Shown here: positions 1-8,683 of the stretch, one piece after another | Position numbering within the stretch: position 1 is the first letter of the stretch | Layout: the number at the start of each line of letters is the position of its first letter | Assembly (NCBI RefSeq): GCF_014168815.1 | Contig: NZ_AP021972.1 | Span: 3,782,001 to 3,846,000 of the forward strand | Source of the DNA: Klebsiella sp. WP3-W18-ESBL-02 | Lineage (GTDB): Bacteria > Pseudomonadota > Gammaproteobacteria > Enterobacterales > Enterobacteriaceae | DNA: 64,000 nucleotides | Direction of reading: 5' to 3' | Notes under the pieces: generated by a model | What the model saw: the letters and a program-made list of their open reading frames with translations, nothing else | Database searches by the model: none | What the model was told of the DNA's origin: nothing | Translations under genes and position numbers: made by a program

Positions 1-1175
1 ATATGCGACGCTCATGGCGCTCATTCCGCCACTGCGCAAAGCTGCTGCTGCGCTACGGACGCGACCGACTGCGTCACCATCGTGGCACCCGTCTGGCAAT
101 GGGCAACGCGCTGATCGCCCGCATGGCCACGCTGGCGCTGCGCAAAGGGCTGGAGCTGGAGCTTAACGTGACGGTGAAATCGTTGACGGAGCAGAATGGT
201 CGCGTCACCGGCGTCGAAATTGAGCGCGACGGCAAATCGGTCGCACTGCACGCGCGTCGCGGCGTGGTGCTAGCCGCCGGAGGATTCGCCGCCGGGCGTA
301 TTGCGCCGCAGTTCCGCCCCGCAACTCAGCAGCACTACACCATGTCGCCCGCGACCAATGATGGCGCCGCATTTCAGCTGGGGCTAGGCGTTGATGCCCG
401 TCAGGGGGCCGATCTGCCATCTAACTTCTTCTGGGCGCCGGTCTCCGTGCTGCGCCGTCCGGACGGCAGCGAAGAGCGGTTTCCGCACCTGGTCACCGAC
501 CGCGCCAAGCCGGGGATGATTGCCGTCAACCAGCACGGCCTACGCTTCGTCAATGAGTCCAACTCCTACCACCACTTCGCCAGCGCCATGCAGCAACAGC
601 CGGAGAACGCTCCCTGCTATCTGCTTTGCGACGCGAATGCGATGAAGCGCTATGGCCTGGGGCTGGCGCGTCCAGCGCCGGTCAATAACGATGCGCTGGT
701 CAACGCCGGGTATCTGCATCAGGCGCAGAGCCTGGGCGAGCTGGCGCAGCAGTTGGGTATCGACCCGCAGCAGCTTGAGCAGACCGTCGCCGATTATAAC
801 CAGGACGCACAAACCGGCCACGACAGCGAATTCAATAAAGGCGGCAACAGCTACAACCGCGCGATGGGCGATGCGGCACACCGCCCGAACGCCTGTAACG
901 CGCCGCTGTTAAGCGCGCCGTTTTACGCCATCAAACTGTTTACCGGCGATCTGGGCACCTCGCGCGGGCTGGTCACCACCGCCGACGCGCAGGTGATTAA
1001 CCAGCAGGGCCAGCCCATCGGTGGGCTATACGCCGTCGGCAACGACATGGACTCGCTGATGGCGGGCACCTACCCCGGCCCTGGGATCACCCTCGGCCCG
1101 GCGCTCACCTTCGGCTATCTCGCCGCAGTGCATATGACCAACACATCCCCACTCACTTCAGGAGAAGCATCATGA
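1..1175 (+). CDS. FAD-binding flavoprotein (fumarate reductase/ketosteroid dehydrogenase type), 5' end outside window
   Basis: This is the C-terminal part of an FAD-dependent dehydrogenase/reductase of the FAD_binding_2 superfamily; the substrate is unknown. The frame is open to the left edge, and alignment with the complete paralogue at 1503-3197 shows that roughly 175 N-terminal residues, including the Rossmann GxGxxG motif, lie outside the window. Visible family features are the GNAL stretch followed by an AAGGF segment, the FPHLVTDRAKPG and RFVNES motifs, and the C-terminal GLYAVGND...GPGITLGPALTFGY segment that closes over FAD. The ATG at position 3 is internal, not the true start. Its stop overlaps the next ATG (ATGA, 1172-1175), implying translational coupling. 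Family assignment is firm; the role is inferred only from the cluster. Confidence 0.85.
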   Translation, partial: MRRSWRSFRHCAKLLLRYGRDRLRHHRGTRLAMGNALIARMATLALRKGLELELNVTVKSLTEQNGRVTGVEIERDGKSVALHARRGVVLAAGGFAAGRIAPQFRPATQQHYTMSPATNDGAAFQLGLGVDARQGADLPSNFFWAPVSVLRRPDGSEERFPHLVTDRAKPGMIAVNQHGLRFVNESNSYHHFASAMQQQPENAPCYLLCDANAMKRYGLGLARPAPVNNDALVNAGYLHQAQSLGELAQQLGIDPQQLEQTVADYNQDAQTGHDSEFNKGGNSYNRAMGDAAHRPNACNAPLLSAPFYAIKLFTGDLGTSRGLVTTADAQVINQQGQPIGGLYAVGNDMDSLMAGTYPGPGITLGPALTFGYLAAVHMTNTSPLTSGEAS

Positions 1176-1492
1176 TCTACGAAAAACGCACCTACACCAT
1201 CAATCCGCTGAAGATGGCTGACTGGCTCGCGCTGTACAAAAGCGACGCCTTTGCGGTCCAGACTGAGCATCTCGGTAAGCTAATAGGCTTCTTCTTTACC
1301 GAGATTGGCGTAGTCAATCAGGTGGTTCACATCTGGGCTTACGAAAGCCTGGACGATCGCCTGGTGCGGCGCGCGCGTATGGCACAGGATGAGCGTTGGC
1401 TGACCTTCTCGCGTAAAAACCGCGAGCTGGCAGCGGTTGAACGTCTGGAGTCGGTCCTGATGCGCCCGACCGATTTCTCCCCGCTGCAATAA
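1172..1492 (+). CDS. NIPSNAP-family protein
   Basis: A 106-residue single-domain protein of the NIPSNAP group, ferredoxin-like alpha/beta barrels related to the ABM fold. Typical features are the N-terminal MIYEKRTYTI strand and a central VVHIWAYESLDDR segment, matching the family pattern of a long helix followed by HxW-Y. Bacterial NIPSNAP proteins often sit in catabolic clusters, but their biochemical role is poorly defined. The start overlaps the upstream flavoprotein stop by four bases and has an AGGAG site at 1160-1164, while the next flavoprotein begins ten bases after its stop. It is therefore tightly sandwiched between two paralogous flavoproteins and probably acts with them. Confidence 0.8.
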   Translation: MIYEKRTYTINPLKMADWLALYKSDAFAVQTEHLGKLIGFFFTEIGVVNQVVHIWAYESLDDRLVRRARMAQDERWLTFSRKNRELAAVERLESVLMRPTDFSPLQ

Positions 1493-1502
1493 GGAGGCAT
1501 AC

Positions 1503-3197
1503 ATGAGCAGGCTCGTTGAGGTGGATATGCTGGTCATCGGCTCCGGTGCGGCGGGGCTGTCAGCCGCAGTGACCGCGGCGCTGCACGGCGCGCGAGTGCT
1601 GGTCGCTGAAAAAGAGTCGACGATTGGCGGCACCAGCGCCTGGTCCGGAGGCTGGCTGTGGATACCACAGAATCCACTCGCCCGCGAGGAGGGTATTATC
1701 GAGGATGACGCCGCACCGCTGGCCTATCTTCAGGCCGAAATGGAGGGACGTCCGGCCGATGCGCGCCTGCGGACTTTTTTACGTTACGGGCCGGAGATGG
1801 TGGATTTTTTCCGTCGCCGTACCGCCGTGCAATTTGTGTCTGGCAGTAAAATGCCGGACTTTCACAACAGCCAGGGCTTCGTTAACGGCGGTCGTTCGGT
1901 TACCGCTCAACCCTATGACGCTCGCGAGCTGGGCGACTGGCTGCATCGCCTGCGTCCACCGCTTGAAACCATCAGTCTGGCGGGAATGGGCATCGCTGGC
2001 GGCGAGGATATGGCGCACTTTTTTAACGCCACTCGCTCGCCGCGATCCGCACTGTATGCCGCACGACGGCTCGCGCGTCATGGCTGGCAGCGACTGCGCC
2101 ACGGGCGCGGCCGCCATCTGGTCAACGGTAACGCGCTGGTGGCTCGCCTGCTACGTTCAGCGCTGGACGCCAAGGTCAGTTTTCAGCTCAACGCCCCGGT
2201 GACGCGGCTGTTACAAAACGCCAGCGGCGTGACCGGAGCCATACTGAGTAGCGATGATGGCGAAATTCAGATCAACGCCCGTGCGGTTGTGCTGGCCTGC
2301 GGAGGTTTCCCGCACGACAAGCAGCGACTGGCAGAACAGGTACCCCACGCAGCACAGGGCTACGGTCATTTTTCCGCCGCACCGCCGGGGAATCAGGGCG
2401 ATGGCATTCGCCTTGGCGAAACGGCCGGCGGGCAGTTTGATCGCTCACTCAAACACCCGATGGCGTGGGCGCCGGTGTCGCGCGTGTCGCTGGCCAGCGG
2501 CATACAGCTGGCCTTTCCGCACCTCGTTGAGCGCGCTAAGCCGGGGTTTATTGCGGTGCGGGACAACGGCAAACGCTTCGTTAATGAAGCGGACTCCTAC
2601 CATGACTTTATCGCCGCGCTGATCGACGCCACGCCGGAGGGCGAAAAACCGGCGGCGTGGCTGATTGCCGACAGCCAGGCGCTGCACCGTTACGGCCTCG
2701 GTCACGCGCGGCCCACGCCGTTCCCGGTAAAAGCCTGGCTGCGTACCGGTTACCTGCAAAGTGCCAGCACGCTGGCAGAGCTGGCGCAAAAATGCAGCAT
2801 CGACGGCCCGGCACTCAGCGCTACCGTCGCGCGCTTCAACGACTTTGCCCGTCAGGGGCGCGATGACGACTTCCAGCGCGGCGCTTCCGCCTACAACCGC
2901 GCGCAGGGCGATGCCAGCCACCAGCCCAGCCCCACGCTGGGGGCGCTGGAAAAGGCTCCGTACTATGCGGTGCGTATTCTCCCCGGCTCGCTCGGCTCGT
3001 TCAGCGGACTGAAAACCGATGAGCAAGCGCGGGTGCTCGACGTAAAACAACGCCCGATCCCCGGCCTGTTTGCCGTGGGTAACGATATGTCGAGCGTGAT
3101 GCAGGGGTTCTACCCCAGCGGCGGCATCACGCTTGGCCCTGCCATGACCTTCGGTTATCTGGTGGGGAAAAACTTCGCCAAAAATATAACACCTTAA
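1503..3197 (+). CDS. FAD-dependent oxidoreductase (fumarate reductase/ketosteroid dehydrogenase type), complete paralogue
   Basis: A 564-residue soluble flavoprotein. The N-terminus carries the dinucleotide-binding GSGAAG motif (residues 13-18) with an acidic Glu at 36 at the end of the second strand, then IGGTSAWSGG, which contacts FAD in the fumarate reductase/3-ketosteroid dehydrogenase superfamily. A substrate domain is followed by the C-terminal GLFAVGND...PSGGITLGPAMTFGY segment. No signal peptide or haem motif is present, so a cytoplasmic dehydrogenase or enoate-type reductase is likely. It is clearly related to the truncated gene at the window start. An AAGGAGG-like site (1492-1497) precedes the ATG. 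The substrate cannot be read from sequence; an alicyclic or aromatic acid is suggested by the neighbouring importer. Confidence 0.85.
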   Translation: MSRLVEVDMLVIGSGAAGLSAAVTAALHGARVLVAEKESTIGGTSAWSGGWLWIPQNPLAREEGIIEDDAAPLAYLQAEMEGRPADARLRTFLRYGPEMVDFFRRRTAVQFVSGSKMPDFHNSQGFVNGGRSVTAQPYDARELGDWLHRLRPPLETISLAGMGIAGGEDMAHFFNATRSPRSALYAARRLARHGWQRLRHGRGRHLVNGNALVARLLRSALDAKVSFQLNAPVTRLLQNASGVTGAILSSDDGEIQINARAVVLACGGFPHDKQRLAEQVPHAAQGYGHFSAAPPGNQGDGIRLGETAGGQFDRSLKHPMAWAPVSRVSLASGIQLAFPHLVERAKPGFIAVRDNGKRFVNEADSYHDFIAALIDATPEGEKPAAWLIADSQALHRYGLGHARPTPFPVKAWLRTGYLQSASTLAELAQKCSIDGPALSATVARFNDFARQGRDDDFQRGASAYNRAQGDASHQPSPTLGALEKAPYYAVRILPGSLGSFSGLKTDEQARVLDVKQRPIPGLFAVGNDMSSVMQGFYPSGGITLGPAMTFGYLVGKNFAKNITP

Positions 3198-3272
3198 AAA
3201 TATTACGCATTTAGCCAGGGAACGGCGCCAAACATAACAACAAATCTTACCTGCAACTGTACTGGAGTCTGT

Positions 3273-4076
3273 ATGAATATGCGTTCTCTCTCGCTAGCAG
3301 CACTCACCGTGCTGGACGTTCCACCGCCGGAACACGTGCGCATCGCGGCACGCACCGGCTTTAGCCACGTGGGCATTCGTCTGCTGCCTGCGACCCCTGA
3401 CGATCCCGATTACGACATGCTCGGCGATACTCCAACTGTACGCGAAACCCTGGCCGCGCTGCGCGATACCGGCATCCGCGTCTCCGACGTGGAGATCGTG
3501 CGCCTGACGCCGGACTTCAGCCTTGAAGCGCTGCGCCCGTTCCTGGAAACCGCCGCCCGGCTGGAAGCTCAGCAGGTGCTGGTGGCCGGCAATGACGACA
3601 ATCTGGCCCGCTGTGCGGAGAACCTGGCCCTACTGACGCAGGCAGGCGCTGCCTACGGGCTGACCATGAATCTGGAACCGATGCCGTGGACTCATCTGCC
3701 GACGCTTGCCAGCGCACAGGCGTTGATTGCCGCCAGCGGCCAGCACAACGTGGGTATTCTGGTCGATGCCATCCACTTCTGGCGCGCGGGGGAATCGCTG
3801 GAGACGTTAGCCACGCTGGCGCCACAGCAGTTGAACTACATGCAGCTGTGTGACGCCCCAGCGCGTATTCCCACAGAGACGCAGGAACTGATTTACCAGG
3901 CCCGCTGCGCGCGCCGGATACCGGGCGAAGGCGAGCTGGATCTACACGGCCTGCTGGCGGCGCTACCGGCAACGCTGCCCATTTCGCTGGAAGTCCCGCT
4001 GGCCGGTGCTCAGGGAGCTTTGCCGGCGCAACAACGCGCACAGCTGCTGTTTAACGCTGCACAATCCTTCCTGTAA
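3273..4076 (+). CDS. Sugar phosphate isomerase/epimerase-like TIM-barrel protein
   Basis: A 267-residue protein of the xylose isomerase-like TIM-barrel (AP endonuclease 2) superfamily. Strand-end motifs that usually supply the divalent metal ligands are visible: NLEPMPW (Glu), GILVDAIHFWR (Asp and His), QLCDAP (Asp) and ISLEVP (Glu). Members act as isomerases, epimerases or 3-dehydroshikimate dehydratases, and the reaction here is unknown. A GGAG site lies six bases before the ATG. A 75-base gap separates it from the flavoprotein gene; the MFS gene follows 13 bases after its stop, so it is probably part of the same transcript. Confidence 0.8.
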   Translation: MNMRSLSLAALTVLDVPPPEHVRIAARTGFSHVGIRLLPATPDDPDYDMLGDTPTVRETLAALRDTGIRVSDVEIVRLTPDFSLEALRPFLETAARLEAQQVLVAGNDDNLARCAENLALLTQAGAAYGLTMNLEPMPWTHLPTLASAQALIAASGQHNVGILVDAIHFWRAGESLETLATLAPQQLNYMQLCDAPARIPTETQELIYQARCARRIPGEGELDLHGLLAALPATLPISLEVPLAGAQGALPAQQRAQLLFNAAQSFL

Positions 4077-4089
4077 TCGGGGGTACGCT

Positions 4090-5454
4090 ATGTCACAGAC
4101 ACAACGCCTGGATGTCAGAGAGTTAATCAATTCCAACCCGCTCAGCCGTTATCAGAAGCTGGTTATTTTCCTCGGTTTTTGCGTCATCGCGCTGGACGGT
4201 TTCGATATTGCCATCATGGGTTTTATCGCGCCAACGCTTAAGCAGGAGTGGGGCGTCAGTAACCACGAACTGGGCTTTGTCATCAGCACCGCGCTAATCG
4301 GCCTGGCGCTTGGGGCGCTATTTTCCGGCCCGCTCGCCGACTGGCTGGGACGCAAGAAAATCATCATCAATAGCGTCTTTTTCTTCGGTTTCTGGACGGT
4401 AGCGACGGCGTTTTCCCAGAACATTGAGCAGATGATCTTCTTCCGCTTTATGACCGGCCTCGGGCTGGGCGCGGCGATGCCGAACATGAGTACGCTGGTG
4501 TCAGAGTATGCGCCGGAACGAAAACGTTCGTTTATCATCACCGTGATTTTCTGCGGTTTCACCTTCGGCGCCGCTATTGGCGGGTTTGCCGCTTCATGGC
4601 TGATTCCACAGTTCGGCTGGCACTCGCTGATGGCGCTGGGCGGTGTGCTGCCGCTGCTGTTCGCCCCCATTCTTATCTGGAAGCTACCGGAATCGGCGCG
4701 TTTTCTGGTGATCAAGCAGGCTCCCACCGCGCGGATCCACGCTATTCTGCAACGGTTTTACCCCGGTCAGGTCAGTGAAAACGTGCAGTTTATTCTGCCG
4801 CAGCAGCCCGTCAAAAGCAGCGCCATGCGCATCGTGCTGTCGCGGGAGTATCTGTTCGGCTCGCTGATGCTGTGGCTGGTCTATTTTATGGGGCTGTTCC
4901 TGGTCTATATCCTCGGTAGCTGGCTACCGACGCTGGTGAAAGAGATTGGCCTGACCGTCAGCCAGGCGGCGATTATGACCGCCATCTACCAGGCGGGCGG
5001 CACCGTCGGCTCGCTATTCGCCGGCTGGCTAATGGACCGGATCGATCCGCACCGGGCGCTGGGGGTAATTTTCGCCGTTGGAGGACTGTTTACCATGGCG
5101 ATTGGCTACGCGGGCGTGAATTTCCCGCTACTGTGCCTGCTCGCCTTCGTCAGCGGCGCATGCCTGAACGGCGCCAATACCGGAATGAACGCCCTTTCCG
5201 CGCGTTTCTATCCCACCCAGGCCCGCGCCACCGGCTCCAGCTGGATGCACGGCGTAGGCCGTATCGGTGCCATCCTCAGCGCCTTCGCTGGCGCGGAAAT
5301 GCTGGCGCTGGGCCTCGATTTTAAATCGGTGTTCCTGATCCTCGGCATTCCGGCGGCGCTGACCGTCATCGGCCTGGCCGCCAAAGGCTACTGGGCGGCT
5401 GGACCGGTCGATAAACCCTCTTCCCTCACCGCAACCGTCAGGAGCCCATCATGA
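4090..5454 (+). CDS. MFS transporter, aromatic acid:H+ symporter type
   Basis: An inner-membrane importer of about 454 residues with the 12-helix MFS layout. The first helix carries LDGFDIAIMGF, the DGxD signature that in PcaK-type (AAHS) carriers is needed for uptake of 4-hydroxybenzoate and related acids. The loop between helices 2 and 3 reads GPLADWLGRKK, the general MFS motif. The open frame extends upstream to 4006, but the ATG at 4090 has a GGGGG site just before it and gives the usual short cytoplasmic N-terminus, so this start is preferred. It overlaps the Gfo/Idh gene by four bases. It probably brings in the substrate of this cluster, perhaps a hydroxylated cyclic carboxylate. Confidence 0.85.
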   Translation: MSQTQRLDVRELINSNPLSRYQKLVIFLGFCVIALDGFDIAIMGFIAPTLKQEWGVSNHELGFVISTALIGLALGALFSGPLADWLGRKKIIINSVFFFGFWTVATAFSQNIEQMIFFRFMTGLGLGAAMPNMSTLVSEYAPERKRSFIITVIFCGFTFGAAIGGFAASWLIPQFGWHSLMALGGVLPLLFAPILIWKLPESARFLVIKQAPTARIHAILQRFYPGQVSENVQFILPQQPVKSSAMRIVLSREYLFGSLMLWLVYFMGLFLVYILGSWLPTLVKEIGLTVSQAAIMTAIYQAGGTVGSLFAGWLMDRIDPHRALGVIFAVGGLFTMAIGYAGVNFPLLCLLAFVSGACLNGANTGMNALSARFYPTQARATGSSWMHGVGRIGAILSAFAGAEMLALGLDFKSVFLILGIPAALTVIGLAAKGYWAAGPVDKPSSLTATVRSPS

Positions 5455-6461
5455 GCCGTATTCGTCTTGCCGTTATTGGCGCTGGCGCCATCGGGCGCAA
5501 ACACATTGATGTCATTCAGCAAACGCCAGAGGCCGAACTGGTGGCGCTGGCCGATCCATCACCACAGGCGCAAGCGCTGGCGAAATCCCTCGGCGTGGCG
5601 TGGTACGCCGAGGTCAACGATATGCTGGATCAGGCCCAGCCGCAGGGGGTCATTAACGCCACGCCAAATACCCTGCACGTGCCGTATGCCATTGCCTGCG
5701 TGGAGCGCGGCATTCCGGTGCTGGTGGAAAAACCGGTAGCCGAGTCGCCGGAACGCGCGCGGGAACTGGTGGAGGCGGCGACGCGACACGGCGTCCCGGT
5801 ACTGGTGGGGCACCACCGTCGACACAATGCGCTGACCGCAGCGGCAAAATCGCTGATCGACCGCGGTGAACTGGGAACGATTGTTGCAGTCTCGGCGCAC
5901 TGGATCCTGCAAAAACCCGACGATTACTTTGACGTCGCCTGGCGGCGCGAACCGGGCGCCGGGCCGCTGCTGGTGAATCTGGTACACGACATCGACCTGC
6001 TGCGTTATCTGCTGGGCGAAATTGACGATGTGCAGGCGATGACCAGCAACGCCGGGCGCGGCTTCGCCAATGAAGACAGCGCGGTGGTCAACCTGCGCTT
6101 CGCCTGCGGTGCGCTGGGCAGCGCGGTGCTGAGCGACTGCGGCGTCAGCCCGTGGAGCTGGGAGGTGAACTCAGCGGAGAACGCGGTCTACGCGCATACC
6201 CCGGAAAACTGCTACCTGATCTCCGGTAGTAAAGGGGCGCTGGCCATTCCGCAGATGCGCTGGTGGCGCTACGGCGAGCAAAGCGGCTGGCACGCGCCGC
6301 TGTTGCAGGAGACGTTACCCGTTGAGGCCATCGACCCGTTTATTCTGCAACTGCGTCATTTCCTGCAGGTGATTAACGGCGAGGCCAGGCCAATTATTGA
6401 TGCAGCAGATGCATTACGCTCGCTTGAGGTGATCGACGCGATCCGTCAGCAGGCCGCCTGA
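5451..6461 (+). CDS. Gfo/Idh/MocA family NAD(P)-dependent oxidoreductase
   Basis: A 336-residue dehydrogenase. The N-terminal Rossmann domain starts LAVIGAGAIGRKH (GxGxxG) and contains the family EKP motif (VLVEKPVA, with the catalytic Lys). The C-terminal domain has NLVHDIDLLRYLLGE, where the His-Asp pair is the usual catalytic site. Members oxidise hydroxyls of sugars, inositols and cyclic polyols such as quinate-like compounds. The ATG overlaps the transporter stop (ATGA). It is the last gene of the + strand cluster and is followed by a GC-rich hairpin at 6474-6496. Family assignment is certain, substrate unknown. Confidence 0.87.
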   Translation: MSRIRLAVIGAGAIGRKHIDVIQQTPEAELVALADPSPQAQALAKSLGVAWYAEVNDMLDQAQPQGVINATPNTLHVPYAIACVERGIPVLVEKPVAESPERARELVEAATRHGVPVLVGHHRRHNALTAAAKSLIDRGELGTIVAVSAHWILQKPDDYFDVAWRREPGAGPLLVNLVHDIDLLRYLLGEIDDVQAMTSNAGRGFANEDSAVVNLRFACGALGSAVLSDCGVSPWSWEVNSAENAVYAHTPENCYLISGSKGALAIPQMRWWRYGEQSGWHAPLLQETLPVEAIDPFILQLRHFLQVINGEARPIIDAADALRSLEVIDAIRQQAA

Positions 6462-6473
6462 TCGGCCTCTTTC

Positions 6474-6496
6474 CCCGGCGACAGTTCGTCGCCGGG
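6474..6496 (+). terminator. Hairpin after catabolic cluster
   Basis: A perfect 9-bp stem CCCGGCGAC/GTCGCCGGG with a 5-base loop lies 13 bases after the Gfo/Idh stop. Only a short T-poor tail follows, so it may be a weak terminator or an mRNA-stabilising end. Confidence 0.55.
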
Positions 6497-6618
6497 TTAC
6501 CATCAATGTCGCTATTCAGCACAAATGATTCAATAATGTAATATTTGTTAATTAACCCTCTGTTTACCCTGCCCTCTCCCCGCACTACACTACTCCCAGC
6601 TTTTATATAGAGGTGGGA

Positions 6619-7983
6619 ATGAACGATTACAAAATGACGCCGGGTGAGTTACGCGCCACCTGGGGTTTAGGGACCGTATTTTCTTTGCGTATGCTCGGTA
6701 TGTTTATGGTCCTTCCGGTTCTGACCACATACGGCATGGCATTGCAGGGCGCCAGCGAAGCGCTGATTGGCCTGGCAATTGGCATTTATGGTTTAGCACA
6801 AGCGGTGTTTCAGATCCCATTCGGGCTGATTTCTGACCGCGTCGGCCGCAAACCGCTGATCGTCGGCGGGCTGGCGATTTTTGTTCTGGGCAGCGTGATT
6901 GCGGCCCTGTCCGACTCCATCTGGGGCATTATTCTTGGCCGCGCCCTTCAGGGCTCCGGGGCGATTGCCGCGGCGGTGATGGCGCTGCTTTCCGACCTCA
7001 CCCGCGAACAAAACCGCACCAAAGCGATGGCGTTTATCGGCGTCAGCTTCGGCGTGACGTTTGCCATTGCGATGGTGTTAGGTCCGATCATCACCCATAA
7101 ACTCGGTCTGCACGCCCTGTTCTGGATGATTGCCGGGCTGGCGACGCTGGGGATTCTGCTCACCCTGTGGGTAGTGCCGGACAGCAAAAACCACGTGCTC
7201 AACCGCGAGTCCGGAATGGTGAAAGGCTGCTTCAGCAAGGTGCTGATGGAGCCGAGGCTGCTGAAGCTTAATTTCGGCATCATGTGCCTGCACATTCTGC
7301 TGATGTCCACCTTTGTCGCTCTGCCGGGCCAGCTGGAGTCCGCTGGGTTCCCGGCCGCCGAACACTGGAAAATCTATCTGGTGACCATGGTGGTATCGTT
7401 TATCGCAGTGGTACCGTTTATCATCTACGCGGAAGTGAAGCGCCGCATGAAGCGCGTATTCGTGCTGTGCATTGCTCTGCTGCTGATTGCCGAAATTGTG
7501 CTGTGGGGTTCCGGCAGCTACTTCTGGGAGCTGGTGGCGGGCGTGCAGATTTTCTTCCTCGCCTTTAACCTGATGGAAGCGCTGCTGCCGTCGCTGATCA
7601 GCAAAGAAGCCCCGGCGGGCTACAAAGGCACGGCAATGGGCATTTATTCCACCAGCCAGTTCCTCGGTGTAGCCATCGGCGGTTCGCTCGGCGGCTGGAT
7701 TGACGGCCTGTTTGATTCACAAACGGTATTCCTCGCCGGCGCGCTGCTGGCGACGGTCTGGCTGCTGGTGTCGATGACTATGCAGGAGCCGCAGTACGTT
7801 AGCAGTCTGCGCGTCGAAATACCGCAAGATGTTGCCGCTGATGAGTCTCTGCGTGAACGTCTTCTGGCGACGGACGGGGTGAAAGAGGTGTTAGTGGTGG
7901 CAGATGAACACTCGGCCTACGTCAAAATCGACAGCAAAGTGACCAACCGTTTTGAGGTGGAACAGGTGATTGCCGCCCATTAA
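6619..7983 (+). CDS. yajR: MFS transporter YajR
   Basis: Inner-membrane major facilitator protein of 454 residues, the same length as E. coli YajR and very similar throughout. Twelve helices are followed by a C-terminal cytosolic ferredoxin-like (YAM) domain, seen here as roughly residues 385-454 (VSSLRVEIPQDV to the end). The substrate is not established; the family is listed among proton-driven drug exporters. An in-frame GTG exists at 6613, but the ATG at 6619 gives the conserved MNDYKMTPGE start with an AGAGGTGG site upstream. It is preceded by an AT-rich stretch (about 6520-6600) that probably holds its promoter. Confidence 0.93.
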   Translation: MNDYKMTPGELRATWGLGTVFSLRMLGMFMVLPVLTTYGMALQGASEALIGLAIGIYGLAQAVFQIPFGLISDRVGRKPLIVGGLAIFVLGSVIAALSDSIWGIILGRALQGSGAIAAAVMALLSDLTREQNRTKAMAFIGVSFGVTFAIAMVLGPIITHKLGLHALFWMIAGLATLGILLTLWVVPDSKNHVLNRESGMVKGCFSKVLMEPRLLKLNFGIMCLHILLMSTFVALPGQLESAGFPAAEHWKIYLVTMVVSFIAVVPFIIYAEVKRRMKRVFVLCIALLLIAEIVLWGSGSYFWELVAGVQIFFLAFNLMEALLPSLISKEAPAGYKGTAMGIYSTSQFLGVAIGGSLGGWIDGLFDSQTVFLAGALLATVWLLVSMTMQEPQYVSSLRVEIPQDVAADESLRERLLATDGVKEVLVVADEHSAYVKIDSKVTNRFEVEQVIAAH

Positions 7984-7991
7984 GCAGCATC

Positions 7992-8013
7992 GGCCCGCAC
8001 TGGAGTGTGGGCC
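7992..8013. terminator. Convergent hairpin between yajR and yajQ
   Basis: A 9-bp stem GGCCCGCAC/GTGTGGGCC with one G-U pair lies between the two converging genes. T tails are short on both sides (GTACTTT on the + strand). Confidence 0.5.
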
Positions 8014-8025
8014 GTACTTTCGCCG

Positions 8026-8517
8026 TTAGTCGCGGAAGTTTTTGAACTGGAACGGTTGGCCAAGGTCGCCGCCGCGCACCAGCGCCATCACCGACTGCAG
8101 GTCGTCGCGGGATTTCCCGGTCACGCGAATCTCTTCGCCCTGAATTTGCGCCTGCACCTTCAGTTTGCTGTCTTTAATCAGCTTGACGATTTTCTTCTGC
8201 ACCGCGCTTTCAATGCCCTGCTTCAGCTTAGCTTCAACAAACCAGGTTTTACCGCTGTGCACGAAGTCTTCTGGCACATCGAGAGACGCACCTTCAATGC
8301 CGCGTTTCAGCAGCTTGGCACGCAGAATATCCAGCAGCTGGTTCACCTGGAAATCGGACTCGCTCAGCACCTTGATGGTTTTATTGGCTTCATTCAGCTC
8401 AATGGTCGCTTCTACGCCGCGAAAATCGAAACGTGACTCAACCTCACGGGCCGCGTTATCCACACCGTTACGCGCTTCCTGAAGATCAACTTCAGAGACA
8501 ATATCGAAAGATGGCAT
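8026..8517 (-). CDS. yajQ: YajQ nucleotide-binding protein
   Basis: A 163-residue cytoplasmic protein, equal in length to E. coli YajQ and nearly identical in core motifs (MPSFDIVSEVD start, SRFDFRGVEA, VRGGDLGQPFQFKNFRD end). Two tandem ferredoxin-like domains make up the fold. Family members bind nucleotides or RNA, and a Xanthomonas homologue binds cyclic di-GMP. The open frame continues 20 codons upstream, but the ATG at 8517 has a GGGAGGGGAAAAG site and matches the conserved start. It is transcribed divergently from panE. Confidence 0.93.
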   Translation of the reverse strand: MPSFDIVSEVDLQEARNGVDNAAREVESRFDFRGVEATIELNEANKTIKVLSESDFQVNQLLDILRAKLLKRGIEGASLDVPEDFVHSGKTWFVEAKLKQGIESAVQKKIVKLIKDSKLKVQAQIQGEEIRVTGKSRDDLQSVMALVRGGDLGQPFQFKNFRD

Positions 8518-8683
8518 CTTTTCCCCTCCCTTAGTTTCTTTTGCGTTGCATAATACCTGCAACGCGGCATAACTCAACTGGTTATCCCCGGAAGCTCAGC
8601 GGATAGCGCTATACTCACACTTATTCGGGTGATCGGCGTGAAGTATGACATACCAGTCGCATCTGGTGTGGTAAGGAGGATGT

